DNA of 7,181 bases from a bacterium (lineage in GTDB: Bacteria > Pseudomonadota > Alphaproteobacteria > Rhizobiales > Xanthobacteraceae): the NCBI GenBank assembly GCA_029946075.1, contig JAQSDT010000108.1:1-7181 (forward strand), written 5' to 3'. This document shows positions 1-5,988 of the stretch, one piece after another. The first letter of the stretch is position 1; each line of letters begins with the position of its first letter. Position numbers and translations under genes: made by a program. The notes beneath the pieces were generated by a model, which was given only the letters and a program-made list of their open reading frames with translations, was not told the origin of the DNA and searched no databases.

Positions 1-430
1 GATGTTCGGCGCCATGATCGCCTCCAGCGTGCTGCACGGCACCAGCCTGATCGAGGGCGGGCTGCCGCTGTGGATGCGCGGCGTCGCACTGGTCGGCATC
101 GGCGCCGTGATCGGCACGCGCTTCTCGAAGATCAAGACCTCGACGCTGCTGAGCCACGTCAATGCCGGGCTGGGCTCGTTCGTCGTCGCCATCGCGATCT
201 CCGCGATCTTCGTCGCGATCGTCCTGACGACCACCAACGTCCGCTTCGCCGACGTCCTGGTGGCCTTTGCGCCCGGCGCGATGGATGCCATGCTGGCACT
301 GGCGCTGACGCTGCATATCGATCCGATCTTCGTCGGCGCCCATCATCTGTCGCGCTTCCTGTTCGTCACCATCACGACGCCCGGCATCGTCCATCTGTTC
401 GGACGGCCGCAGGAGGATGTGGACGATTAA
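1..430 (+). CDS. AbrB-family integral membrane protein, C-terminal part (5' end outside window)
   Basis: The frame is open from the left edge to a TAA at 428-430, giving the last 142 residues of a longer protein. The first visible Met is probably internal, because family members are about 350 residues and the sequence here matches their second half. The chain is very hydrophobic, with segments near residues 25-40, 56-78, 82-104 and 117-133. The tract PGAMDAMLALALTLHIDP followed by FVGAHHLSRF resembles the C-terminal signature of the AbrB duplication family (PF05145), whose members are often annotated as AbrB-family regulators or putative ammonia monooxygenases. That family is a predicted multi-pass inner-membrane protein of uncertain role; it is unrelated to the DNA-binding Bacillus AbrB, and the monooxygenase name is doubtful. 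It converges on dsbB, with a large inverted repeat just past its stop. Family call fairly sure; function unknown. Confidence 0.8.
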   Translation, partial: MFGAMIASSVLHGTSLIEGGLPLWMRGVALVGIGAVIGTRFSKIKTSTLLSHVNAGLGSFVVAIAISAIFVAIVLTTTNVRFADVLVAFAPGAMDAMLALALTLHIDPIFVGAHHLSRFLFVTITTPGIVHLFGRPQEDVDD

Positions 431-443
431 AGGATTCGACTGC

Positions 444-528
444 GTAGGATGGGTGGAGCGCAGCGATACCCATCAATCTCTGTGCATGTTGATCGATGAT
501 GGGTATCGCTTCGCTCCACCCATCCTAC
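444..528. repeat. Large near-perfect inverted repeat between convergent genes; possible bidirectional terminator
   Basis: The left arm (444-475) and right arm (497-528) are 32 bases each and reverse-complementary except for one C/T mismatch (461 against 511). They leave a 21-base loop. The arms begin with GTAGGATGGGTGGAGCG. The element lies entirely within the 104-base gap between the stop codons at 430 and 535, so a transcript from either side would fold into a long hairpin. There is no clear T-run after the arms, so classical Rho-independent termination is not shown. From memory, closely similar GTAGGATGGGT palindromes are dispersed in Bradyrhizobium and Rhodopseudomonas genomes, in the manner of REP or MITE-like elements; this was not checked. 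Confidence 0.88.
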
Positions 529-534
529 CAGCAG

Positions 535-1077
535 CTACACCCGCTTTGCCGCGACGATGCCCCACAGCGCGATCAGCGCCATCAGCATCGAGATCAGCAC
601 ATTGTAGCCGGCGAGCGAGAGGCCGAGGAAGCGCCACTGCACCTCGTCGCAGCGGATCACCTTCACCGTGTCGAGACGCTCCAGGAGATTGCCGGCACGG
701 CCGAGATCGACGACGGGACCGGAGCAATCGGTCGGGCCCTGCCAGAACTTCCATTCGACGCCGGCGTGATAGCCGCCGAGCCAGGCATTGGCGAGCGCGG
801 CCACCAGCAGCAATGCAAAGCCTGCCAGCACCACATGCCGCGGCGCGCCGCGCGACGCCACGAACGCCACCACCAGCGCGAGCGGGACGGCGATGTAATA
901 GGCATAGCGCTGTTCGAGGCAGAGCGGACAGGGACGGATATCCAGCACGAGCTGGAAAAACCACGCCCCCGCCAGCGTCGCGGCGGCAACCAGCGCAAGG
1001 ACCAGCGCCGGCATCACGGCGGGATCGGCAGAATGGCGCGAGGACGACGATTGGGCGGCGGCAGACGTCACGGACAT
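535..1077 (-). CDS. dsbB: Disulfide bond formation protein B (DsbB)
   Basis: Inner-membrane oxidase that re-oxidises the periplasmic thiol oxidase DsbA and passes the electrons to quinone. The 180-residue product has the family layout: four membrane segments (about 22-45, 59-76, 80-102, 150-175), a first redox pair Cys50-Pro-Leu-Cys53 and a second pair Cys118/Cys143 in the large periplasmic loop. Arg57 stands seven residues after Cys50, as Arg48 follows Cys41 in E. coli DsbB, where that Arg is linked to quinone binding. Length matches the family. The ATG at 1077 is chosen because it gives a normal-length N-terminus. A TTG at 1110 would add 11 residues. The GGAG before the ATG is almost touching it, a poor Shine-Dalgarno spacing, so the start is the least certain point; an internal ATG at 1014 is also possible. 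The gene is divergent from the tRNA gene. A weak upstream pair on the - strand (TTGCCG at 1176-1181, GATTAT at 1152-1157, 18-base spacer) could be its promoter. Confidence 0.93.
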   Translation of the reverse strand: MSVTSAAAQSSSSRHSADPAVMPALVLALVAAATLAGAWFFQLVLDIRPCPLCLEQRYAYYIAVPLALVVAFVASRGAPRHVVLAGFALLLVAALANAWLGGYHAGVEWKFWQGPTDCSGPVVDLGRAGNLLERLDTVKVIRCDEVQWRFLGLSLAGYNVLISMLMALIALWGIVAAKRV

Positions 1078-1170
1078 TCTCCGGAGCAATCCATGCTCAA
1101 AAACAGGCAACAGCGTCGTATCCCGCCGCCGGAAGCCTGTCGAGGCACCCGATAATCACATCCGCGCGGG

Positions 1171-1198
1171 TTGACCGGCAAGCGCCGCCAGCTATATT
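1171..1198 (+). promoter_or_regulatory. Sigma-70-type promoter for tRNA-Leu
   Basis: A -35 box TTGACC (1171-1176) and a -10 box TATATT (1193-1198) are separated by 16 bases. This would start transcription near 1205, about 35 bases before the mature tRNA 5' end. The boxes match the housekeeping consensus well and stand out as AT-richer in a GC-rich stretch. Assignment rests on sequence match and position only. Confidence 0.6.
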
Positions 1199-1238
1199 CC
1201 GCCCGCTTCGCGACCCGGCCCCGGCCGATGTCCCGAGG

Positions 1239-1323
1239 GCCCCTGTGGCGGAACTGGTAGACGCGCTCGACTCAAAATCGAGTTCCGCAAGGAGTGCTGG
1301 TTCGATTCCGGCCAGGGGCACCA
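1239..1323 (+). tRNA. tRNA-Leu (anticodon CAA), CCA encoded
   Basis: A complete class II (long variable arm) tRNA of 85 bases decoding UUG. The acceptor stem GCCCCTG (1239-1245) pairs with CAGGGGC (1313-1319), followed by discriminator A1320 and encoded CCA (1321-1323). The D loop contains the GGTAGACGC typical of tRNA-Leu. The anticodon stem CTCGA/TCGAG encloses the seven-base loop CTCAAAA, which places the anticodon CAA at 1273-1275. The variable arm contains a TCC/GGA stem, and the T arm is GCTGG-TTCGATT-CCGGC with one G-T wobble. All stems close, so the gene looks functional. It is divergent from dsbB and is followed by transposase debris, consistent with tRNA genes being common integration sites. 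Confidence 0.97.
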
Positions 1324-1378
1324 ACAGCACAGATATAGATACAGACACCGGCCCCGTCTCTACCATCGGCTTCCAAAG

Positions 1379-1395
1379 CGACGCTGCCAGCGTCG
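1379..1395. repeat. 17-base palindrome downstream of the tRNA; possible hairpin
   Basis: CGACGCTG (1379-1386) and CAGCGTCG (1388-1395) are perfect inverted copies around a single C. In RNA this would fold as a 6- or 7-base-pair GC-rich stem with a small loop. It lies 55 bases past the tRNA end and could help end the tRNA transcript, but no T-run follows. It may equally be chance or part of the decayed insertion sequence. Confidence 0.35.
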
Positions 1396-1425
1396 GCGCC
1401 GCGCCCCACCAACTCCGCCTTCGAA

Positions 1426-1599
1426 ACCGTGGAGCCGCGCGAGTTGCCAACGGCCCACGGCAACGCTCGCCGTCTGCTGTCCGATCGAGCCTACGACGCC
1501 AGGAGCTTGCGTGACGAACTCGCCGCACGCCGCACCAAGGCCGTGATCCGGCAGTGCGAAGGGCAAAGACGACGTCTCCACCTGGCGAATCCAAATTGA
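1426..1599 (+). pseudogene. IS5-type DDE transposase fragment (remnant)
   Basis: In the + frame that reaches the TGA at 1597-1599, the DNA reads GNARRLLSDRAYD, then SLRDELAARRTKAVI. This strongly resembles the block around the second catalytic Asp of IS5-family (DDE_Tnp_1) transposases, usually LLADRAYDxxxLRxxLAxRGxxAVIP. Only about 35-40 recognisable residues remain. There is no start codon with a ribosome site, no first Asp domain, no catalytic Glu domain and no visible terminal inverted repeats. After AVI the resemblance stops abruptly. The left limit is approximate, because residues before about 1441 are not recognisable. It is a dead scrap of an insertion sequence beside tRNA-Leu, evidence of past transposition here. 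Family call moderate to good; exact IS unknown. Confidence 0.65.
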
Positions 1600-1652
1600 T
1601 CCATCGCAAGGCAAAGTTCTCCTTCGCGGCTAACCTGTCTGCATTGACAGCC

Positions 1653-1659
1653 GGAGGAG
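1653..1659 (+). promoter_or_regulatory. Ribosome binding site of the amino-acid binding protein gene
   Basis: GGAGGAG ends seven bases before the ATG at 1667, an ideal Shine-Dalgarno site that fixes the start. Just ahead, CTGTC (1635-1639) and GACAG (1646-1650) could form a small five-pair hairpin in the leader. No convincing -35/-10 pair was seen in 1560-1650. Confidence 0.75.
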
Positions 1660-1666
1660 ACAGCGA

Positions 1667-2560
1667 ATGCCAGTCTTTTCGAGCCGATTGCGGTCTGGGG
1701 CACTCTCTGGCGTTGCACTGGTGACGTTGGTCTCAATCTGCGGAGCGACGCAAGCGGCGGAGTTTTCGGGCACCCTCAAGAAGGTCAAGGACTCCGGCAC
1801 TATTACCATTGGTCATCGCGAGGCATCCTCGCCATTCTCCTTCCTCGATCAGAACAAGCGACCGGCAGGATACGCGATCGATTTGTGCCTGAAGGTCGTC
1901 GACGAGGTAAGGACAATTCTGGAAAAGCCTGATCTCACCGTAAATTATGTTGCCGTCACACCGCAGACGCGGATTCCCTCGGTGGTGGATGGCAAGGTCG
2001 ACCTCGAATGTGGCACCACCACCAACACGCTCGCGCGACAGCAGCAGGTCGATTTCTCGGCCATCTACTTCACTACCGGCACGCGTTTACTGACATGGAA
2101 GGCCAGCAATACGAGGGAAATCGAGGACTTGGCTGGCAAGGCAATCGCGGTCGTGAGTGGATCGACGAACGAAAAAGCGATAAAATCTTTGATCGACGGC
2201 GGACAGGTAAAGCGTGCGCAACTCGTGACTGCTAAAGACTATGCAGATGGCATCGGCATCCTCCAGGCGAGGAAGGCTGATGCGTTTGCGACAGACGATA
2301 TCGTCCTCTTTGGCTTGCTCACCAAGTCTGAGAACGCGCGGGATCTCCAAATTGTCGGCCGCTACCTTACTTACGACCCCTATGGCATCATGCTCCGCCG
2401 CGGCGATCCGGACTTTCGCCTGGCGGTAAACAGAGCGCTGACCAGGGTTTTTCGTTCGGGTGAAATCGCCAAAATTTACGGCAAATGGTTCGACCCCATG
2501 TCTGTCCCCATGAGCCAGCTACTGAAAGCCGGGTTTGAGTTGCAGGCGGTCCCTGAATAA
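1667..2560 (+). CDS. Periplasmic amino-acid ABC transporter binding protein, glutamate/aspartate (GltI) type
   Basis: Binds an amino acid, probably glutamate or aspartate, in the periplasm and delivers it to an ABC permease. The 297-residue product has a Sec signal peptide (basic start, hydrophobic core about 11-26, likely cleavage in ATQA-AEF near residue 30), then one SBP_bac_3 domain. Blocks shared with E. coli GltI, from memory, include GHRE then PFSF (49-59) with Arg51 at the position of a ligand-binding Arg, GYAIDLC (68-74), DLECGTTTNTLARQ (112-125), VVSGST (162-167), DAFATDD (205-211), DPYGIMLRRGDPDF (237-250) and KWFDP near the C-terminus. Length fits the family. No permease or ATPase gene lies next to it, so it is an orphan here. 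Its base composition is lower in GC than its neighbours (62 of 120 bases in 2161-2280 are G or C), and it follows a transposase remnant, suggesting acquisition by transfer. Ligand is inferred from family likeness only. Confidence 0.92.
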   Translation: MPVFSSRLRSGALSGVALVTLVSICGATQAAEFSGTLKKVKDSGTITIGHREASSPFSFLDQNKRPAGYAIDLCLKVVDEVRTILEKPDLTVNYVAVTPQTRIPSVVDGKVDLECGTTTNTLARQQQVDFSAIYFTTGTRLLTWKASNTREIEDLAGKAIAVVSGSTNEKAIKSLIDGGQVKRAQLVTAKDYADGIGILQARKADAFATDDIVLFGLLTKSENARDLQIVGRYLTYDPYGIMLRRGDPDFRLAVNRALTRVFRSGEIAKIYGKWFDPMSVPMSQLLKAGFELQAVPE

Positions 2561-2778
2561 CATTCCGAGGATCGGGAACTCGCTCGACAACATGGTCCGT
2601 GCCGAGCTCGGCGCTCCAAGTCCGGATTGTCAGAGTTGGGTCACAAGGCGACATCGGCCGGCAGCCCGAGCAGGTCTGCTTTACCGCCGACAACGGACAT
2701 CGGCGTTGGCGGATGCGATGTCGGCTTTGGGCCGATTCCGTTGAAGAAGTCCGTCCCGCGACAAGGCGGCAGGCTCAG
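2561..2778. other. Convergent intergenic gap without a gene; small palindromes
   Basis: This gap separates the stop codons of two convergent genes. No open frame in it resembles a protein. It contains a 12-base perfect palindrome, GCCGAGCTCGGC (2601-2612). It also contains three copies of a GACATCGGC-like word: direct at 2649-2658 and 2696-2704, inverted at 2717-2725. Two of them form a hairpin with arms GACATCG (2696-2702) and CGATGTC (2716-2722) and a 13-base loop. The hairpin might terminate one or both transcripts, but it lacks a T-run. The repeated word gives the stretch the look of a degenerate dispersed repeat of rhizobial genomes; this is an impression, not a match. Confidence 0.45.
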
Positions 2779-4203
2779 CTAGTCCCCGTAGCCGACCAGA
2801 GCCTTCACTTCGAGATACTCCTCGAATCCGAACACACCGAACTCGCGTCCGTTGCCGGATTGCTTGTAGCCGCCGAACGGCAGGCTACGGTCGAACGGGG
2901 CGCCGTTGAAATAGACGCGGCCGGCGCGGATACGGTTGGCGACGGCGCGAGCGCGGCCGACGTCGCCGGACTGGACGAAGCCGGCCAGCCCGAACGGCGT
3001 GTCGTTGGCGATCTCGATTGCCTCGTCCTCGGTGTCGTAACCGATGATCGACAGCACGGGGCAGAAGATCTCCTCCCGCGCGATCTTCATCTGCGGGTTC
3101 ACGTCGCCGAACACGGTGGGGCGAACGAAGTAACCGCGGTTGAGTTCGGCCGGGCGGCCGATCCCGCCGGCCACCAGGGTCGCGCCGTCATCGATACCCG
3201 ACCGGATCAGCCGTTGCACTTTCTCGAACTGCGCCTGGCTCACCAGCGGCCCCATGGTGGTGGCCGGATCGAGCGGATCGCCGGGGCGAATGGCGGCGAC
3301 CGCCTCGCGCGCCGCTGCGAAGGCCGCCTCGCGCTGCCCGCGGGGAATCAGCATGCGGGTCGGCGACTGGCAGTTCTGGCCGGCATTGGTGTAGCAGGCG
3401 TGAACGCCCTGGGTCACGGCGGTCTTCAGGTCCGCATCGTCGAGGATGATGTTGGCCGATTTGCCGCCGAGTTCCTGCGCGACGCGCTTGACGGTATCCG
3501 CCGCGAGCTTGGCAACGCGGATGCCGGCCGCGGTCGATCCGGTAAACGACACCATGTCGATCTCGGGATGAGCGGCGATCGCCTCGCCGACGATGGGACC
3601 GTCGCCGTTGACGAGATTGAAGACGCCCGCAGGCAAGCCTGCATCGTCGACGATCTCGGCGAACAGCATCGCGCTGAGCGGCGCAACTTCGCTCGGCTTC
3701 AGCACGATTGTGAAACCGGTTGCAAGCGCCGGTGCCACTTTCGAAGCCACCTGATTCAGCGGCCAGTTCCAGGGTGTGATCAGGCCGCAGACGCCGATCG
3801 GCTCGCGGCGGACGATACCGCTGCCCATCCGCTCCTCGAACCTGTAGCTCGCCAGCACCCGCGCGGCTTCCTCGAAATGGAACAGCGCGACGGTCGCCTG
3901 GCGTTCGGTCGCAAACGTGATCGGCGCACCCATTTCCAGCGTCATCATCCGCGCCAGCTCCGGCAAGCGAGCCCTGAAGCCGTCGATGATCGCATGGAGC
4001 CAGCCAAGGCGCTGTTCGACACTGGTAGCCGAATAGACCGCAAAAGCGCGGCGCGCAGCCTTTGCCGCCCGGTCGACGTCGGGCGGTGAACCAAGGCTGA
4101 CCTCTGCGAAAATCTCCTCCGTCGCAGGGTTGGTGATTCCGAGAGCTGAAGGAGCAACCGGATCCACCCAGGCACCATCGATGTAGAATTTAGATCTGTT
4201 CAT
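2779..4203 (-). CDS. NAD(P)-dependent aldehyde dehydrogenase
   Basis: Oxidises an aldehyde to the carboxylic acid in the cytoplasm. The 474-residue product is full length for the ALDH superfamily. It has the cofactor-domain tract ITPWNWPLN (142-150, Asn146 in the oxyanion position), Lys169 in VLKPSE, the FTGSTAAG turn (220-227), general base Glu244 in QELGGK, nucleophile Cys278 in GQNCQSPTR, Glu378 in EEIFCPV, and PFGGYKQSGNGRE near the C-terminus. The start ATG at 4203-4201 shares one base with the stop of the upstream dehydrogenase gene (TGATG), pointing to coupled translation. The frame stays open for 160 codons further upstream, but that stretch encodes the other dehydrogenase in another frame, and MNRSKFYIDG is a typical ALDH beginning. 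Last gene of the operon in this window. Exact substrate is not readable. Confidence 0.95.
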   Translation of the reverse strand: MNRSKFYIDGAWVDPVAPSALGITNPATEEIFAEVSLGSPPDVDRAAKAARRAFAVYSATSVEQRLGWLHAIIDGFRARLPELARMMTLEMGAPITFATERQATVALFHFEEAARVLASYRFEERMGSGIVRREPIGVCGLITPWNWPLNQVASKVAPALATGFTIVLKPSEVAPLSAMLFAEIVDDAGLPAGVFNLVNGDGPIVGEAIAAHPEIDMVSFTGSTAAGIRVAKLAADTVKRVAQELGGKSANIILDDADLKTAVTQGVHACYTNAGQNCQSPTRMLIPRGQREAAFAAAREAVAAIRPGDPLDPATTMGPLVSQAQFEKVQRLIRSGIDDGATLVAGGIGRPAELNRGYFVRPTVFGDVNPQMKIAREEIFCPVLSIIGYDTEDEAIEIANDTPFGLAGFVQSGDVGRARAVANRIRAGRVYFNGAPFDRSLPFGGYKQSGNGREFGVFGFEEYLEVKALVGYGD

Positions 4204-4964
4204 CAGAGATGCCGGCCTTCGTCCACGGGAACCACAATACCCGTTGAACTCGTGAGGTTGACGATGCAGGCGATCGCCGCTCTGGCGACGTCGTCGGGCG
4301 TGGTGAGGTGGGCCAGCGGCAGCTTCTCGGCGACCTTCTGCAGTTGGTCCCGGGTACGGCCGGCGACGAAATCCGTATCCACGCCCGCCGGCGAGACCGA
4401 GAACACGCGGATGCGCGGCGCCAGCACCTTTGCCAGCGCAATGGTGAGCGCATCGACGCCGGCCTTTGCGGCCAGATAGGCGAGACTGCTGCCGAGCCCG
4501 GTGCGGGCCGCGATCGACGAAATGTTGACGATGGCCGCGCCGCTGCCACGGTCCAGCAGCGGACGGAAGGCGCGAACCATCGCGAACGGACCGCGCAGGT
4601 TGAGCGAAACCGTCCGGTCGAAGATGTCGTCGGTCAGGCCGGCGAGATCGTTGGCAGGCACCGGCGTCGTGGCGCCGCCGCAATTCACCAGCACGTCGAG
4701 CCTGCCATATTGCCGGTCCACGGCTGCCGCCGCTTCGGCAATCGAACCGGGATCGTCGATGGCGATGCGCAGCGCGAGATGGCCGCTGCCTTGCAGGCCC
4801 GCGACCACTTCATCGGCCTGGACCGCGCGGCTGTTGTAGCCGACCACGACGGCCGAACCCATCGCGGCAAGGCGCGCCGCGATGGCCTTGCCGATGCCGC
4901 TGTTGCCGCCGGTAACGAGCGCGACCGTCGGGATCGACAGCGCGGGAATTTCAATGCCGGTCAT
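4203..4964 (-). CDS. Short-chain dehydrogenase/reductase (SDR, classical type)
   Basis: An NAD(P)-dependent alcohol/ketone oxidoreductase with a single Rossmann domain, 253 residues, the normal length for classical SDRs. Visible motifs are the nucleotide-binding TGGNSGIG (18-25), NCGG (94-97) in place of the usual NNAG, Asn122, catalytic Ser150 in NISS, and Tyr163/Lys167 in YLAAK, with SPAGVDTDF (191-199) after the active site. All four catalytic residues (Asn, Ser, Tyr, Lys) are present, so the enzyme should be active. Arg46 just after the second strand may favour NADP, but this is weak. The start ATG at 4964 gives a normal FabG-like N-terminus; its best ribosome site, GGAAGG, is rather far away at 14 bases. 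It begins 24 bases after the binding-protein gene and overlaps the ALDH gene by one base. With ALDH next door it plausibly supplies an alcohol-to-carbonyl step; the substrate is unknown. Confidence 0.93.
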   Translation of the reverse strand: MTGIEIPALSIPTVALVTGGNSGIGKAIAARLAAMGSAVVVGYNSRAVQADEVVAGLQGSGHLALRIAIDDPGSIAEAAAAVDRQYGRLDVLVNCGGATTPVPANDLAGLTDDIFDRTVSLNLRGPFAMVRAFRPLLDRGSGAAIVNISSIAARTGLGSSLAYLAAKAGVDALTIALAKVLAPRIRVFSVSPAGVDTDFVAGRTRDQLQKVAEKLPLAHLTTPDDVARAAIACIVNLTSSTGIVVPVDEGRHL

Positions 4965-4988
4965 ATTCGTTTCAGCGACCTTCCGGCG

Positions 4989-5957
4989 CTACATCGTGAT
5001 TTTCGCCGCCTCGATCACGGGACGCCATTTGGCCTGTTCGCCCGCAATGAACGTCTTGAGATCTTCCGGCGTGCCGCCGACGCCCTGCAGCGAATTCTGC
5101 TCGAGAATGGCCCTGCCCTTGTCGCTGTTGAGGAATGCGTTCACCGCGACATTCACCTTGCCGACGATGTCAGGCGGCGTGCCGGTGGGCGCGACGATCG
5201 CGTACCACGCCGTTGCCTCGAAGCCCGCAAAGCCCGCTTCCTGCACCGTCGGCACATCGGGCAATTGCGTGACCCGCCGGGTGGTCGTCACTGCCAGCGG
5301 GCGCAGCTTGCCGCCCGTCACCAGCGGCAGATAGGTCGGCATGAAATCCATGGCGACGTCGACCTGCCCCGAAAGCAGATCCGTCATCAGCGGCGCCGAG
5401 CCGCGATACGGCACATTGGTCATGTCGACGCCGGCGAACTGCTGGATCAACGCCGAGGTAATGTGGCCCAGCGTGCCGTTGCCGGGATGGCCGACATTGA
5501 CCTTGCCCGGATTCTGTCTGGCATAGGCGATCAGTTCGACCAGCGACTTCGCCGGAAAGTTCGGCGTCGCCGTGATCATCATCGGAGATTTGGCGACCAG
5601 CACGACCGGCATGAAGTCGCGTCCGGAATCGTAGGCCAGCGCCTTGTACATGAACTTGTTGAGCGCAATCGGCGCCGGTGTGCCGAACAGCCACGTATGG
5701 CCGTCAGCCGCCGCCCTGGCGACCGCGGTGCCGCCAAGGTTCCCGCCGGCGCCGGCGCGGTTGTCGACGATGAACTGCTTGCCGAAATCCTCGCTCAACG
5801 CATGCGCGACGGCGCGCGCCAGCGTATCCACGGCCGCGCCCGCCGGGAACGGAACGATCATGGTGACCGGACGGCTCGGCCACTCCTGGGCGCCGGCGCC
5901 GGAAATCGGTGCGATGGCGAGTGCGAGACTGAACAGGCCAAACGTGAGCAGGCGCAT
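4989..5957 (-). CDS. Bug/TctC-family periplasmic solute-binding protein (tripartite tricarboxylate transporter type)
   Basis: Periplasmic receptor for a small, usually carboxylated, compound. The 322-residue product has a Sec signal peptide (hydrophobic 3-20, likely cleavage AGA-QE after residue 23), followed by one TctC/Bug domain (PF03401). Hallmarks are WPSRPVTMIVPFPAG (26-40) with Asp44 in the ligand loop, VDNRAGAGGNLG (64-75), GTLGH (161-165), VPYRGSAPLMTDLLSGQVD (182-200) and LPDVPTVQEAGF (232-243). The usual PAGG of the first loop reads PAGA here. The ATG at 5957 is chosen because it is followed directly by the signal peptide and preceded by GGGAGAG. A 39-codon upstream extension of the frame would run into the esterase gene and is rejected. 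No TctA or TctB membrane subunit is present, which is usual for the many orphan Bug proteins of Bordetella-like and Bradyrhizobium-like bacteria. It probably binds the substrate, or the hydrolysis product, of the neighbouring enzymes. Confidence 0.95.
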   Translation of the reverse strand: MRLLTFGLFSLALAIAPISGAGAQEWPSRPVTMIVPFPAGAAVDTLARAVAHALSEDFGKQFIVDNRAGAGGNLGGTAVARAAADGHTWLFGTPAPIALNKFMYKALAYDSGRDFMPVVLVAKSPMMITATPNFPAKSLVELIAYARQNPGKVNVGHPGNGTLGHITSALIQQFAGVDMTNVPYRGSAPLMTDLLSGQVDVAMDFMPTYLPLVTGGKLRPLAVTTTRRVTQLPDVPTVQEAGFAGFEATAWYAIVAPTGTPPDIVGKVNVAVNAFLNSDKGRAILEQNSLQGVGGTPEDLKTFIAGEQAKWRPVIEAAKITM

Positions 5958-5960
5958 GTG

Positions 5961-5967
5961 CTCTCCC
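5961..5967 (-). promoter_or_regulatory. Ribosome binding site deciding the Bug-gene start
   Basis: On the - strand GGGAGAG lies three to five bases upstream of the ATG at 5957. It supports this start over in-frame upstream codons reaching 6074, which would overlap the esterase gene and bury the signal peptide. Confidence 0.6.
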
Positions 5968-5988
5968 GATACCCCAAAGGTCCTGCGT

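Noticed and set aside
1239..1323. Search for a second copy of the tRNA 3' end as an attachment-site repeat
   Set aside because: No other stretch in the window repeats the T-arm and acceptor sequence, so no att pair can be claimed here.
417..1514. + strand open frame of 365 codons running through dsbB, the tRNA and beyond
   Set aside because: It reads through a tRNA gene and an inverted repeat, antisense to dsbB, with low-complexity Arg/Pro/Ala composition.
1097..1609. - strand open frame of 170 codons across the tRNA
   Set aside because: It crosses the complete tRNA gene and the antisense of the transposase remnant, and shows no recognisable domain.
2599..4089. Long + strand open frame of 496 codons opposite the ALDH gene
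   Set aside because: It is antisense to a well-supported ALDH gene, is rich in Arg/Ala/Asp, has no recognisable motif, and is explained by high GC codon bias leaving the opposite frame open.
4204..4683. 160-codon N-terminal extension of the ALDH frame
   Set aside because: The stretch is an out-of-frame reading of the SDR gene; ALDH homologues begin near MNRSKFYIDG, and a coupled start codon exists at 4203.
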